Positions 1 to 10,492 of a stretch of 64,000 bases of DNA are shown here, piece by piece. Positions within the stretch are counted from its first letter, which is position 1. Every line of letters starts with the position of its first letter. The position numbers and the translations under genes were made by a program. The stretch covers positions 992,001 to 1,056,000 of the forward strand of contig JACGZH010000006.1 of assembly GCA_014706385.1 (NCBI GenBank). Direction: 5' to 3'. The notes below the pieces were generated by a model that did not search any database, was not told the origin of the DNA, and saw only the letters and a program-made list of their open reading frames with translations. Origin of the DNA: Phaffia rhodozyma (taxonomy: Eukaryota; Basidiomycota; Tremellomycetes; Cystofilobasidiales; Mrakiaceae).

Positions 1-914
1 CCAACCCTGCTCGACCTTCTTGTGGGAGTCGACGTGTCCTCCGGACTTCCTGTCGAATCCTCCGTGGGCGGCGGCACCGTTTCCGGTTCGCTTGCCACCT
101 CGACCGTTTCGGTCACCTCGGGGAGGTCCTCGGCCAGGTCGGTCTGATGAAGAGGAAATAACGTAGCCGTCAGCTGAATGCACATGTGTAGATCTTTCCG
201 TCGGTTTTGGGCGTAGACGGATAAGAGAGAAAAAAACGTACTGTCGACCTTCTCGCCGGTGGAAGATCCAGGCTCCTCACCCTGGGTTCGGGGGGCTCGA
301 GGAGCTCGGTTGTTCTGCCTGGGGGGTCGGGCAGCGTCCTTCTTGGGGGCAGCGGCGGCGGCAGGGGCAGGAGCAGCCTTAGGGGCAGGGGCGGCCTTGG
401 GCTTGGGGGTGGGAAGGACTCCTTGTCCATCATCATCCTCTATTCCGTTGGTATGTAGACAAGACAGAGGAGAGCAGGAAAGAGATGGGAACCAGAAAGG
501 AATCGTGGTGTTCCGAACAAAGAGTTTTTGTTGTCGAGACCAGATTTAAAAGATGAGTCGAAGAGTTGGCAGAGAAAAAAAAAGATGCATGATCATGAGG
601 GTGGAAGAGTAAAAAAAAGGATAGTCGTGCGATCAGTACATTGTTCTCCATCTCATCCATTGCCACTACCTGAGCAAGGTATCTGTGTTGAATGCTGTTG
701 TGAATTCCTCCCTGTTCGAGTACACGATGTCCATCATGCTCTTCTTTTGCTTCTAACATTCGTGATCACCCTCCAACACCAAACCCCTAGGGCAGAAGGA
801 AAGAAAAAAAAAAGAGGCCATCCGAAGACGACGAAAAAAAATTCAAAGAAAAAGAACCAAGAACACACCTCCGAGCAAATCGAAGAGGTTCACTGAGCGG
901 ACCTGGTTGGACAT
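1..914 (-). CDS. STM1: Stm1/SERBP1 (HABP4 family) ribosome-associated RNA-binding protein, 3' end cut off by window edge
   Basis: Three exons can be joined by clear splice sites: 914-869, 439-242 and 143 to the left edge. Exon 1 encodes MSNQVRSVNLFDLLG and joins EDDGQG, which is the NLFDLLG(E/D)D start typical of fungal Stm1. Exon 2 is Ala/Pro/Lys-rich. Exon 3 has Arg/Gly-rich sequence followed by FDRKSGGHVDSHKKVEQGW, the conserved core of the HABP4/PAI-RBP1 domain. Family knowledge: Stm1 binds 80S ribosomes, clamps idle subunits together and also contacts nucleic acids. The first intron (440-868, 429 nt) is much longer than most introns here. The start was chosen because the ATG at 914 opens the conserved N-terminus. 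The C-terminal RGG part lies outside the window. Confidence 0.88.
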
Positions 915-1097
915 GGTAGCTTTGGTTGATCGCTACGGGTAGCTGTGTGTGTAGATGAAAGCTGTTGGACTTTTGGGGGGTGAAAAGAGTGAGAGGAAAA
1001 AAAATCTCTTTGGGCGGAAAAGGGGAGAGAATTTTACATGCCCAATGTTGTCTAAGTGTGGGTTTAGTTAAGGATATTCAAATATCAGCCGGTGCCA

Positions 1098-2502
1098 TGG
1101 TTACCGTCCTTCTGCCTTTCTTCCCTATAGAGAGAATCATCCAGCATGTCGTTGATGAGCATCAGCCGCGTTCGTCGTTCATCATGATGAGCTCAGTGTG
1201 GAGGTGAGTACAGTGTGGTCGGTTGCAGTAGGACTTGAGGGCTGACCGGGTTTGGGTTGTGGAAACGTAGATCTATTTATCCTCTGTATCATAATCCGCA
1301 CCATGCTCTGGCTCAGCCTCCGTCGGACGAGACCGTAGCATCAAAGCCACAGCATGAAGAGAGCAAGGACGGTGACAGTGACGGTGACGAGGACGAGGAT
1401 GAGGACGAGGAACCTTTCGTGCGAGACCAGGAAGGGGAGAGCATGCTGAAAGCTATGCTCGACCACATCTTGACTTCCTTTGGATCATCCCATGCCGATC
1501 AGAATCCGGTGTCTGAAAAGACAAAGGGCAAGCGAAAAAGAGCAGAAAGCAAAGACGACAATTCGAACGAGGTCTATGGTTCGTCCCGTTTGTCCGAGTT
1601 CAGTCAACACATAGACAGACATGCTAATCTCTTTCGGATCTGTTCATTCTCTCTTAGATTTCCGGCTTACAGCCTCGGAAGTAAAGCCCATCGCGCTTCG
1701 CCCTCCTGAGATACACTTCAAAGTCCCGTAGGTTCTGTCCGTGCCTCATTACATCATACACACCATGGTGCTAACACAGAAGCCTATACGCATACTCTGC
1801 TTGGTTTTATTTTATTTTATCAGCAATCCTCATGATAAACCACTCACAGAACAAGACTTAGCTCTACTCAAGAGTCGAGCGTCCTCTGCTGCGGTCTCAT
1901 CCGAATGGGTCCTCTCCCAAGCTACCCTTGCCCCATTCGTTCCATCCCGTCCTATTCCAACATACTACATTCCCAACTCCCCTTCAACAGGAACGGCACC
2001 TCCACCACCATCGACATCCTCATCCTCATCTTCTACACCAACTCTGCTTCTCACAACAACACCTCGTCCGGGGACGAACCCGCGCACCCGTCATTTTCCA
2101 CCTCCCGACTTGCCCGAGCGAGGCCCAGGCGGTCACCTACCCTGCGCCCAATACCAAGCTGTACCTCTCAATTCACTCAACTCTGAAGCTCCTCTCAAGA
2201 AACGGCGCAAACAGCGGAAGAGGCTTCCGGCAGGTGTCAAGTCGGAAGCGTCAATCAGACCATCAAACCCACAACAGGAACGGCCGCAGCCAATGTTCTT
2301 TTGTCCTTCGGAAGACTTGGGTGGGAAATGCAGAGGTTACGCATACGGATACAACATCAATTGGGATCTTGAGCTGGATCAAGAAGGAAGAGGCTATCAG
2401 AGAGACAAGCTGAAGATAGGCTGGGTCGAACCGGATACGGGCGCTAGCTGGTGGGGTAGGAAAGGTGACGCAGGAGGAAGAAAAAGGTTGAGAGAAAAGT
2501 GA
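1098..2502 (+). CDS. Unrecognised fungal protein with acidic and Ser/Thr/Pro-rich tracts
   Basis: I do not recognise a family. Exons join in one frame: 1098-1203, then from about 1270 to 1578, from about 1660 to 1729, and about 1823-2502. Features visible: an acidic run of Asp/Glu (about 1380-1415), Lys/Arg-rich stretches that could be nuclear signals (KGKRKR near 1530; KKRRKQRKR near 2195), a Ser/Pro-rich middle and a C-terminal block with Trp, Tyr and Gly (GYAYGYNINWDLELD). The segment FRLTASEVKPIALRPPEIHF, built by joining exons, looks like a folded and conserved stretch. The start is uncertain: ATG 1098 is the first in-frame ATG, but tandem ATGs at 1184/1187 are possible, and the CCCTATAG just before 1130 could be a 3' splice site from an earlier exon. 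One donor is GTTCGT. Confidence 0.6.
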
Positions 2503-2756
2503 ACAATATAAACTTCCTTATGAACGATAGATGATATTGTATTTACAGACAAAGAATTAGAACACAACGGTTTCAGAGGAATGTTATTTGAAGCCTGAAT
2601 GTTGTCGTTTGCATCTGCCCGAGCGAGAAAAAGATAATCCGATTTTTGAAGGGTTTTTTTTGGGCAGCTCTTGTTTCTCAATCCCTCCAGCCACCATCTC
2701 ACTACTTTCCACATCTCACCCATCTCGTCCATTCGACCTAGCTTGTATCGTTCATC

Positions 2757-5148
2757 ATGGCCGGCGTACAGAGTATGTCATCTTCATTTGCCTCTGGAGG
2801 GAAACATATTAGCTATCAAGGCCCTGACCTCGTTTGTGTTTGTTTGATTCAGACAGCGCACTCACCACCATCATCAAGCGACTCGAAGCAGCGACTTCTC
2901 GACTGGAAGACCTCGCCATCGCCTCGTCCGTCTTTCCTTTCTTTGCTTGCTCAATCATATCCATTCGATCCTTCGAATCCTAACAGCTTAGTCTCTTTCT
3001 CTGATTGAAACCTTGGACATTCCCGAATTATCTCTATAGGGCCTCCTCAGCCAACCTCCGACAGCCCTCGCCTGACGCGGCAGACAGCGTCGGGGCTCGC
3101 GTGGCTCAAGAGCCTTCGATCGCACCTTCTGCGCCTACACCTGCTCCTTCTTTGGGTCCCACGATCACCTCTGAAGATTCCCCTGTCGTAAAGGCGTTTG
3201 ATGTATGGTTTGATGATCATCTACAGCCCTACTTGAAGCTGAGTGAGACCATCGGAGATGTCGCATTCGAGCAGGTTCGTATTTCTTCTCTCCATCTTGT
3301 TCATTCATACAGTCATTCAAGCCATATCGTCTTCGTTGCGACAACTGAATTGACATCCTGTGAAACCTCATTTCTACAGTCCAAGACCGTAGCTTTGCTC
3401 TTCAAGGCTCAGCGAGACTTCATCGAGCTTGCCTCCCAATGCACGAAGCCCAGTCAGGACAAGCTGCCCAGTCTGTTAGGACCCATGGTCACCCATCTCA
3501 CCTCTGTTGGTGATATCAAAGACGCCAATAGAGGAAGTCCACAATTCAATCATCTTAGCACCGTCGCTGAGGGAATCCCCTCTGCTGGCTGGATCACTCT
3601 GGTCAGTTGTTCTTGCTGTACATCAAACCTATGGGGTATTATTCTACCCATAAATCATAAAGCAAGTTGCTAAGCACGAGCATTTGTTCAAACAGGATAA
3701 CAAGCCGGGACCGTATGTTGGGGACCTAAAGGATGCCGCCAATTTCTATGGAAACCGTGTGATCAAAGAATACAAAGAATCGTTCGCTCCCTTCTTGTGA
3801 CATCTTGACTATTTTGGACAAGCCGATTGCAGTTGCTCACTTGGTCGTTCTCAACTGTTGGCACACGTGTTCATTTAACTATTTAGTGACAAGACCCAGG
3901 TCGAGTGGGTCAGAAGTTTCATCAACGCTTTAGAGGAACTTCGAAAGTACATCATGCAGTACCACACCACCGGACTTGCATGGAACCCTAAGGTATGTGG
4001 CGTTCGACATGTTGCTATTCAAGGAGAATATGGTGGCCTTATCAATCGCCGTTTCGAATTTGATTACAGGGCAAAGATCCTCTCTCTTTCTCCCCCTCTG
4101 CACCCACCCCGATTTCATCTGCTGCTTCCTCTTCTCCTGCTCCTGTCGGCACAACTTCGACCCCGAGCCCTGCGAGCGGTCCTTCCAAAGGGCTTTTTGC
4201 CGAGCTCTCTGGGGATGTCACCAAAGGACTTAAGAAGGTTGATAAGAGTGAGATGACGCACAAGAACCCAGAGTTAAGGGCTAGTAGCGTTGTCCCTGCT
4301 ACCGATGGTAAGCGTGTATCTTCCTACCGTGTCATCGATGGCGCGAGAGAACAAGACCAAACGCTGACCGAGAGCATTCTTGTGTCCGGCTCGCTGAAAA
4401 CACAGCCGCTCCCAAGCGACCGACCCGGCCGACTAAGCCTCCGTCGTTGGCGGGCAAGAAGCCTGCCAAGTTTGAGCTCGAGGGAAACAAATGGGCCATC
4501 GTACGTCTACGCCGTATTCTTCGTACTCCTCTTGCTTAGTCGCGGCAGCATTGTACTGATGTTGAGCATGTTCGTCCTGCCTTGTTCACTGGTGATCGTG
4601 TCAAAAGGAGTATCAAGAGAATAATAACAACATCATCCTGGAGGACGTCGAGATCAAGCAGATCGTCTCGATCTATGGATGCAAAAACTCGGTCATCCAG
4701 GTCAAGGGAAAAGTCAACGCTATCTCTCTTAGTACGGTTTACTTATCTTTTTCGCTCTCAATTCTTCTCTATCCCGACTGACCCCCCTTGACCGATCACA
4801 ACGAATTTCTCTTTCTCAGCCGCCTGCTCCAAGACCTCTGTCCTGCTCGACTCGGTCGTTTCCTCTGTCAGCGTGACGTCTTCTCCGTCGTTCACCATTC
4901 AAGTCCTCGGTCGAACTCCCACCGTCACGATCGATACCACTGATTCCGGTCAGGTCTACCTCTCGAAAGAATGCATCGACGGAGCTACCGAAATCATCAC
5001 TTCCAAATGTAGCGCAATCAACGTCTCGATCCCTGACCCCGAGACTGATGAGGAAGGATTGTTCGTTGAACGAGCTGTGCCAGAGCAGCTCAAGACGGTC
5101 GTCAAGGACGGAAAGCTGATCACGACTATCGTTGAGCACTCCGGTTAA
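2757..5148 (+). CDS. SRV2: Adenylyl cyclase-associated protein (CAP/Srv2)
   Basis: About ten exons encode a protein of roughly 500 residues. The first two exons give a start MAGVQN followed by SALTTIIKRLEAATSRLEDLA, the N-terminal cyclase-binding coiled coil of CAP. Next come the helical folded domain (WFDDHLQPYLKLSETIGDVA, then YHTTGLAWNP), a Ser/Pro linker (about 4070-4210) that is short on polyproline, a WH2-like/linker segment (FAELSGDVTKGLKKV), PTRPTKPP and the C-terminal CARP beta-helix (KFELEGNKWAI, VEIKQIVSIYGC, then VNVSIPDPETDEEG). Family knowledge: CAP recycles cofilin-bound actin monomers and tethers adenylyl cyclase to Ras in fungal cAMP signalling. The donor at 3275 is GTTCGT. 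Start and stop fit the family well. Confidence 0.95.
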
Positions 5149-5391
5149 GCGTTGGCGTGGATAGTATAGAGGCAAGGAAGATGGATTTAGATTCCTGAAC
5201 TCTTTGGCTTTTCTTCTCTTCTTTGTTGTGTTTGTTGTTGTCTCCCTTCGGTTGTGTTTTACTCTTTCGACACTTTGAACGTTGTCTTTTGTTGCCATTT
5301 TTCTCGTTTCGTTCGAGTTCATGATTCATGTACGTCTTCGTATTGAAGCGAAAGGAATAACGCTTAGAGAAACGGCGAAGGAAAACATGAA

Positions 5392-7992
5392 TCACCTGTA
5401 GATCAGCGCAATCGTTCCTCCATTGACCTTTCCAAAAGCCTCCAACGCCTTCTCCAGTCCTCTTTCTCCACCCCATGGGATCCCTAATTCCACGCATAAC
5501 TGATCACTGTTATGATCCCCATCAAGATGATCGATCGTCAAACCTGCTGGATACCCAAAAGAACCCCACGGATCTTCAAACTCGTCCATCAACTTCATCC
5601 GAGACCTTCCTTGGGATCCGCGTAGACTGCCGACAGAACGCCCTTGAGAAGCAGGCAAGGAAAGTGAACGACCGGATATGCCTGAAGAGTTGAACCCGTC
5701 TGTTGAAGGTTGTTTGGGAAGACCGGACGTTCCTGTGGATGTTATTGTACCTGTACCGACTATACCGCCGGGTATAGTTCCTGGAGGAACATTGTGTGGA
5801 GAAGAATAGCTGACAGGGCTGGGATGAAAGTCGTTATGTGCATAGTGATCATAGTCATGGGAGAGTGTTTGGTGTGGCGGCTGCTGCTGCTGCTGCTGCT
5901 GTTGATGATGATGGTGTTGTTGTTGTTGTGCGTATCCGTAGAAACCATTGTCTAGTTTGGGTAAATTCGAATGAATCTCACGAGGACTTCCTGGACCCAT
6001 GGGTGTTTCCGACTCGTCAAAGAATGGATCGGTGTTCGACGGAGTGAATCCAGGTTGGATAAAGACCGGCCATCGGTGAACCCTACGGAGAATCCCTTTG
6101 ATTACACCGAAGGAAACGAATCGGCGAATATCGATGCCAAGGGAGCTCACATTGTGCAGCTCTGACCAGTCAGACAGGGTGAGCCCTGGTCGAAGAGCCG
6201 CATATAGCTTGAGAAGTGTGGGCCAAGGAGGCATGACTCCATCTGGATCCTTCATACAGTACGGCGCGCATTCTAAAATGACATGATCGACCTCGGCCAA
6301 CTGAGCGATCGCGGGCTTGATTGTGTACATGTTCGCGAATTGGAATATGTCTACGAGCATACATGCTTCGTAGTACATGAGATGTTCAATACCGATCTTT
6401 GCATAATACGTTGAAACATCTGCAGCGGCAGCAATTTTTCTGGGGCAGTCAAGAGAGAGGTTTATCAGGAAGAACTGGTAAGAAGAACGACACAGCAGAA
6501 CATACTTACTTTACATGCGCTATCCCGTCTGGAGAAGATCGATTAAGAGGCATCAGCATGGAGAATTACAGAAGATGAGAACATATTTTCATATGATCTC
6601 GAGAAGGGCAAAACTAACCTATATGAGGAACAATCTAGGAGCAAAAGTGGGGATAGAGAAAGGTTAAAAACGCCTAGTGGATAGACTATGGGAAACGTTT
6701 TTGCTCGAGGAGTACATACCTTCAATAAAGCGAGATCCCAATTTGGTTCTTTCATCTTTTCCAAATCGATCAACGGTAGTGGAACGTGCCAATCCTCAAC
6801 GGCCACAGGACTGGACGCGAGTAGTTGAATATGTAGATTGTTGATAGGATGATCAGTAATGCCTTATAGCAAAGTTGATCCAAAGTGCGATCCTGCGTAA
6901 GATAATTATAAACCTTACTTTGGTAATTGAGGAAAGATCTTGATTTCAATCGAATTGCTCTGATCTATAGGAATACTGGTTTCTCCATAGGAGTTAAGAT
7001 CCTCAAACAGCTGCTCCAGTATAGAGTAAATTTTGTATGTTGTTTCCGAAGAAGACAAGAACGACGATTCGGCCTTTTACGCGCCGTTAGGAGTATGAAT
7101 CAGTGCTCATTGAGCCTTTACTCCCTTCATCATGAACCGAATCCAAATCCAGGACGCGAACGAGAAGACATGAAGAATACACGCGAAACACACATACCTC
7201 CATCTCACTCAGCACTCTTGCTGTTTTCCTAACGACCGCGTCAAACTCGCCTCCCTGATACTTCCATCGATCAAATACCCAGCACACATTCCACTTGAAC
7301 TGTCCTCTATCGTATCCCTTCTTTCGGTCAGGAGTGTCCAGTTGACAAACTGGAAACCCCATCACTTTGTACGGCCCGGATGTCACAGTGACTAGCTTGT
7401 TACAGAGCGCACTATGAGGAACAATGTACTCTGCTATCGGATCGAACTTGAGCAACGGTCTTCGAGCAGATTTATGAGTCGGATTGGAAGTGCTAGTGAT
7501 GCTAGGAGCTGCCATAGGAGATGTTCCAGGCGAGCGTGTCCGTTGAGAGCGAACACGAGAGGTGGATCTATTAGGTTGAGGTGTGAAAGGAGCAGATTCA
7601 GATGTCACAGAAGGAAGAGAAGATAAGGAGCCAGACATGTCGCCTGGTCCTCCAACTCGGGCAGTATGAGCAGATGTCGAGGTTGAGATAAGATTGTTGG
7701 GCACTTGATCTGGTTTCCCAATCATCCCCAGCAGTAAGAACCATCAATATAGAGCGTTTGAGCGTGCGTAGTGCGAAATGATCATGTCTATATTGAAGAG
7801 AGTAGAGACAGACATATGACTCTAGATCCTCCGCTTTGGGCGGGAACCATCTCTGCATAGAACAGGCCGATGATTCGAGGGATGAAGGATCTGATCAGCC
7901 GTAAAGGAATCAGTCTATATAAGAACGCTTTGTTCTATGACGCGGCCTAGCTAAACAGAAGAACAATCTAAAGCTCACTCGTCGGTATCCAT
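5392..7992 (-). CDS. NPR2: Nitrogen permease regulator 2, SEACIT/GATOR1 subunit
   Basis: The start MDTDE at 7992 splices into SFIPRIIGLFYAEMVPAQ, then across an intron into a YQVPNNLI element, matching the opening FYAEF..GP.I.YQVP of Npr2. Later blocks are typical of Npr2: VPHSALCNKLVTV, YDRGQFKWNVCWVFD, VPLPLIDLEKM, KIFPQLPK, LVDIFQFANMYTIKPAI and the winged-helix-like C-terminus FVSFGVIKGILRRVHRWPV. Family knowledge: Npr2 forms GATOR1 with Npr3 and Iml1, whose GAP activity shuts off TORC1 during amino-acid or nitrogen limitation. Near the C-terminus is an inserted His/Gln-rich tract (about 5880-5935) and a Ser/Gly-rich spacer before a final conserved block. The gene is divergent from the DNA glycosylase; one RTCACGTG site lies 114 bp upstream. 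Length is roughly 600-650 residues. Confidence 0.93.
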
Positions 7993-8105
7993 CGTAAGCT
8001 GTTTGTGTGTCCGATGTTTTGAGTAGAAAGAGCCCAGGGAAGGAAGATGAACGGAGAAGATGAAGCGAGCAACATATGTTAGGGTTGACACTGCCTTATA
8101 TGAGA

Positions 8106-8113
8106 CACGTGAC
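8106..8113. promoter_or_regulatory. RTCACGTG E-box between NPR2 and the DNA glycosylase
   Basis: The octamer reads CACGTGAC on the + strand, that is GTCACGTG on the other. It lies in the divergent intergenic region, 114 bp upstream of the NPR2 start. RTCACGTG is the known Cbf1-type bHLH recognition sequence in fungi; binding here is inference. Confidence 0.45.
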
Positions 8114-8232
8114 TGGCAATGCAAACGTCATCACTTTCATCCCAATACTTGATTTATACATTGCACCTGCTATGAAACGTCCAGGGTATCATATCCCGCC
8201 GAAAGAGGCAGCTCTCCGATCTAGAGATACCG

Positions 8233-10260
8233 ATGACGCTCACCAAACCACAGAAGATATCTAGCCTGTTTGCTCACCTGAGCTACTCACCAGCACGTTT
8301 AGCTGTTCCAAAATCTCAGGCGATCCCGACTTCTCTCCGGATCCAGTCGATCAAGATGCAAAAAGTCAAAATTAAGGAAGAGGAAGAGGAAGACCAGACA
8401 TTATATGAATCCTCAGACCCGGCTGATAGAAGTAATGCTATGAATATAAAGCGGGAGGATCAGGATATAGGCAGTCGATCGTCTTCGTGAGTGAATCTCT
8501 ATGCACGACAAACTCACACACATACTGGCCCTAAATCACATCGAACCTGTTTGTTAGATTGACTCCCGCGCCCTCTGAATCGGTCTCTCGAGAATCATCA
8601 AGAGCGGCCTCTCCTGATTTGAAGACGAAAAACCGAAGGATATCTCTAAAACGCAAGCCAAGCTCGAGTACATCCCTTCCCGGGTCAGCTATCAAGAAAG
8701 ACGAGGAACCAGTTGTGCCTCTAGAGATTATCAAGCCTAAGAAAAAGAAGAATATCACTAGAAAATACGCCGATCCTTCAGTGTATGAGCATCTAAAGCC
8801 GATCAGCGACTATATATCTGAAGGTAATGATGGTGTGTCTAGATAATTTCTTCCTCTGCCTCTTGTCATCTGTTCCTTCTAGTATATCTGATACGACACC
8901 AACTCGTTCTGACTCTCTGGTACTTGTTTCGGTTTTACCAGTCTTGTTCTGCGGAATCAATCCTGGTCTATCATCTGCACGGGAAGGACATCATTATCGA
9001 GGATCCACAAACGTATGTTCATTGATCGTCCTCAGATATGCTCTAAGAGGATACGGAAAGCCAATTGCTCAATATGTGTTGTCTCATTTGAATGTAATAA
9101 CCTGCAATGACAAAGCGGTTTTGGCAATGCCTCTCTCAATCAGGGTTGACTAAAGACACTGTCACTTACGCAGACGATCACCGATTACCGGGTGACTATA
9201 ACATAGGAATTGTAAGCCTATTTTACCTTATATAGCATATTTCCCACCCTTGAAGAGTATACAGGTAGCCTGAAAATCGTTTTCGTTGGAAAAAAAGACA
9301 AACTTAACAAGTCGAGCGACAGCATCTGTATGTGCCATCTTTTCCTATCATACATTCGTCCTGGTATCAAATCGACCTCTTACTAGTCTTTCTCTCTTCT
9401 GTTCAATTTATACTTTACGTCTTATTCTAGGCATCCGAATTAAGCGTCCAGAAAGACATGCGAGCTGGAGCTCCCGCGTTATTACATAAGATTCAGAGAT
9501 TTCGTCCTAGCGTTGTCTGTTTCGTTGGAAAGGAAATCTGGCGCGAGTTTGAGTTTATGCTCAATCTAGGACATCTGGCCCAAAATCGGCGGTCCCACAA
9601 AGCCGGTAAGACCAAAGAGACAAAGGGAAAAAGAGGAGCGCAGAAAAAGCAGGAAGGTTGGGAACTAGGACCCAGAGAATGGAAAGTTGTTCATCCGGCA
9701 ATCGAAGTCGATGGGATTCCAAAAGAGAAGAAAGAGACGTTTTTCTGGGTGGTTCGTTCGGTATCCCTCTGCATATCGTTTGGAAGCTGAACACTGAACC
9801 TTATGGTTCGACCTTTCCGTTCTCTCTTCCTTTCTTTCCCTTGATCATCTTCTGATAGGTGTCTAGCACGTCCGGTCTAGTGCGCGACTCGGTAAGTCCT
9901 CATCTTCTCCCATTCTTTACGTTTGTTTTTTTCAATGCTCTTCGAGACAAATATGAACCCTCCAAGGTTGTCCTGTCTAACTCATCCCATCATCAAACTC
10001 AGATGGAAACTCGACTCAAGTCTTGGCACGCTCTCACCGACTTCGTACTTTCCCTAAAATCAGGTGTCTTTCCTATTGAGTTCGAGACCTCACCCGACAC
10101 CCCTCCGGGTAAAAGTGGAGAGGCAAAGTTGAGGACGTACAAAGTCGTTGATGTAGAAGGTGTAGAAGCTGAGGTTGAAAAGATGTGGGCTCGGATAAGG
10201 GAGAAAGAGAAGGCAGACAAATCCAAGAGAGAGAAGGAGAAGAAAGAGTCTGACGAGTGA
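8233..10260 (+). CDS. G/T(U)-mismatch thymine DNA glycosylase (TDG/MUG family)
   Basis: The protein has a Lys-rich disordered N-terminus, then the TDG/MUG catalytic core. Motif 1 is VLFCGINPGLSSA, where the Asn in GINPG aligns with the catalytic Asn of TDG. It is followed by GHHYRGSTN-RFWQCLSQSGL. TNLTSRATA is assembled over an intron. Next come FRPSVVCFVGKEIW and the motif-2 equivalent VSSTSGLVRD, which corresponds to the MPSSSAR/NPSGLSR insertion loop. Family knowledge: it removes thymine or uracil from G mismatches to start base-excision repair. A Lys/Gln-rich insert (about 9595-9660) sits between FVGK and the last core strands, and the C-terminus is a charged helix. The start is ambiguous: ATG 8233 gives the longest frame, while ATG 8356 starts just before the acidic Glu run. 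The donor at 9752 is GTTCGT. Confidence 0.88.
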
Positions 10261-10492
10261 GCAGAATATATGAGGACCTCATCCTCGGAAACTAGATAAA
10301 TATGTGAAGATTTCCATAATTTGTTCATTGTGATTATAAAAATATGCCGGGTAATGCAAAACAAAGCTGTTTTCCTCATCCTTTCAGAGGCCCCGTTGAT
10401 GTAAGCTGAGTAAAAGACAGATAGAACCCAGAGTGTTTAATCTTTATGAGTAACCTATTCTAACGAGGAAAAGAAGCTTATTGAAGAAAACC

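Noticed and set aside
5710..5955. Frames over the repeat tract antisense to NPR2
   Set aside because: They are translations of the His/Gln codon repeat on the wrong strand or frame.
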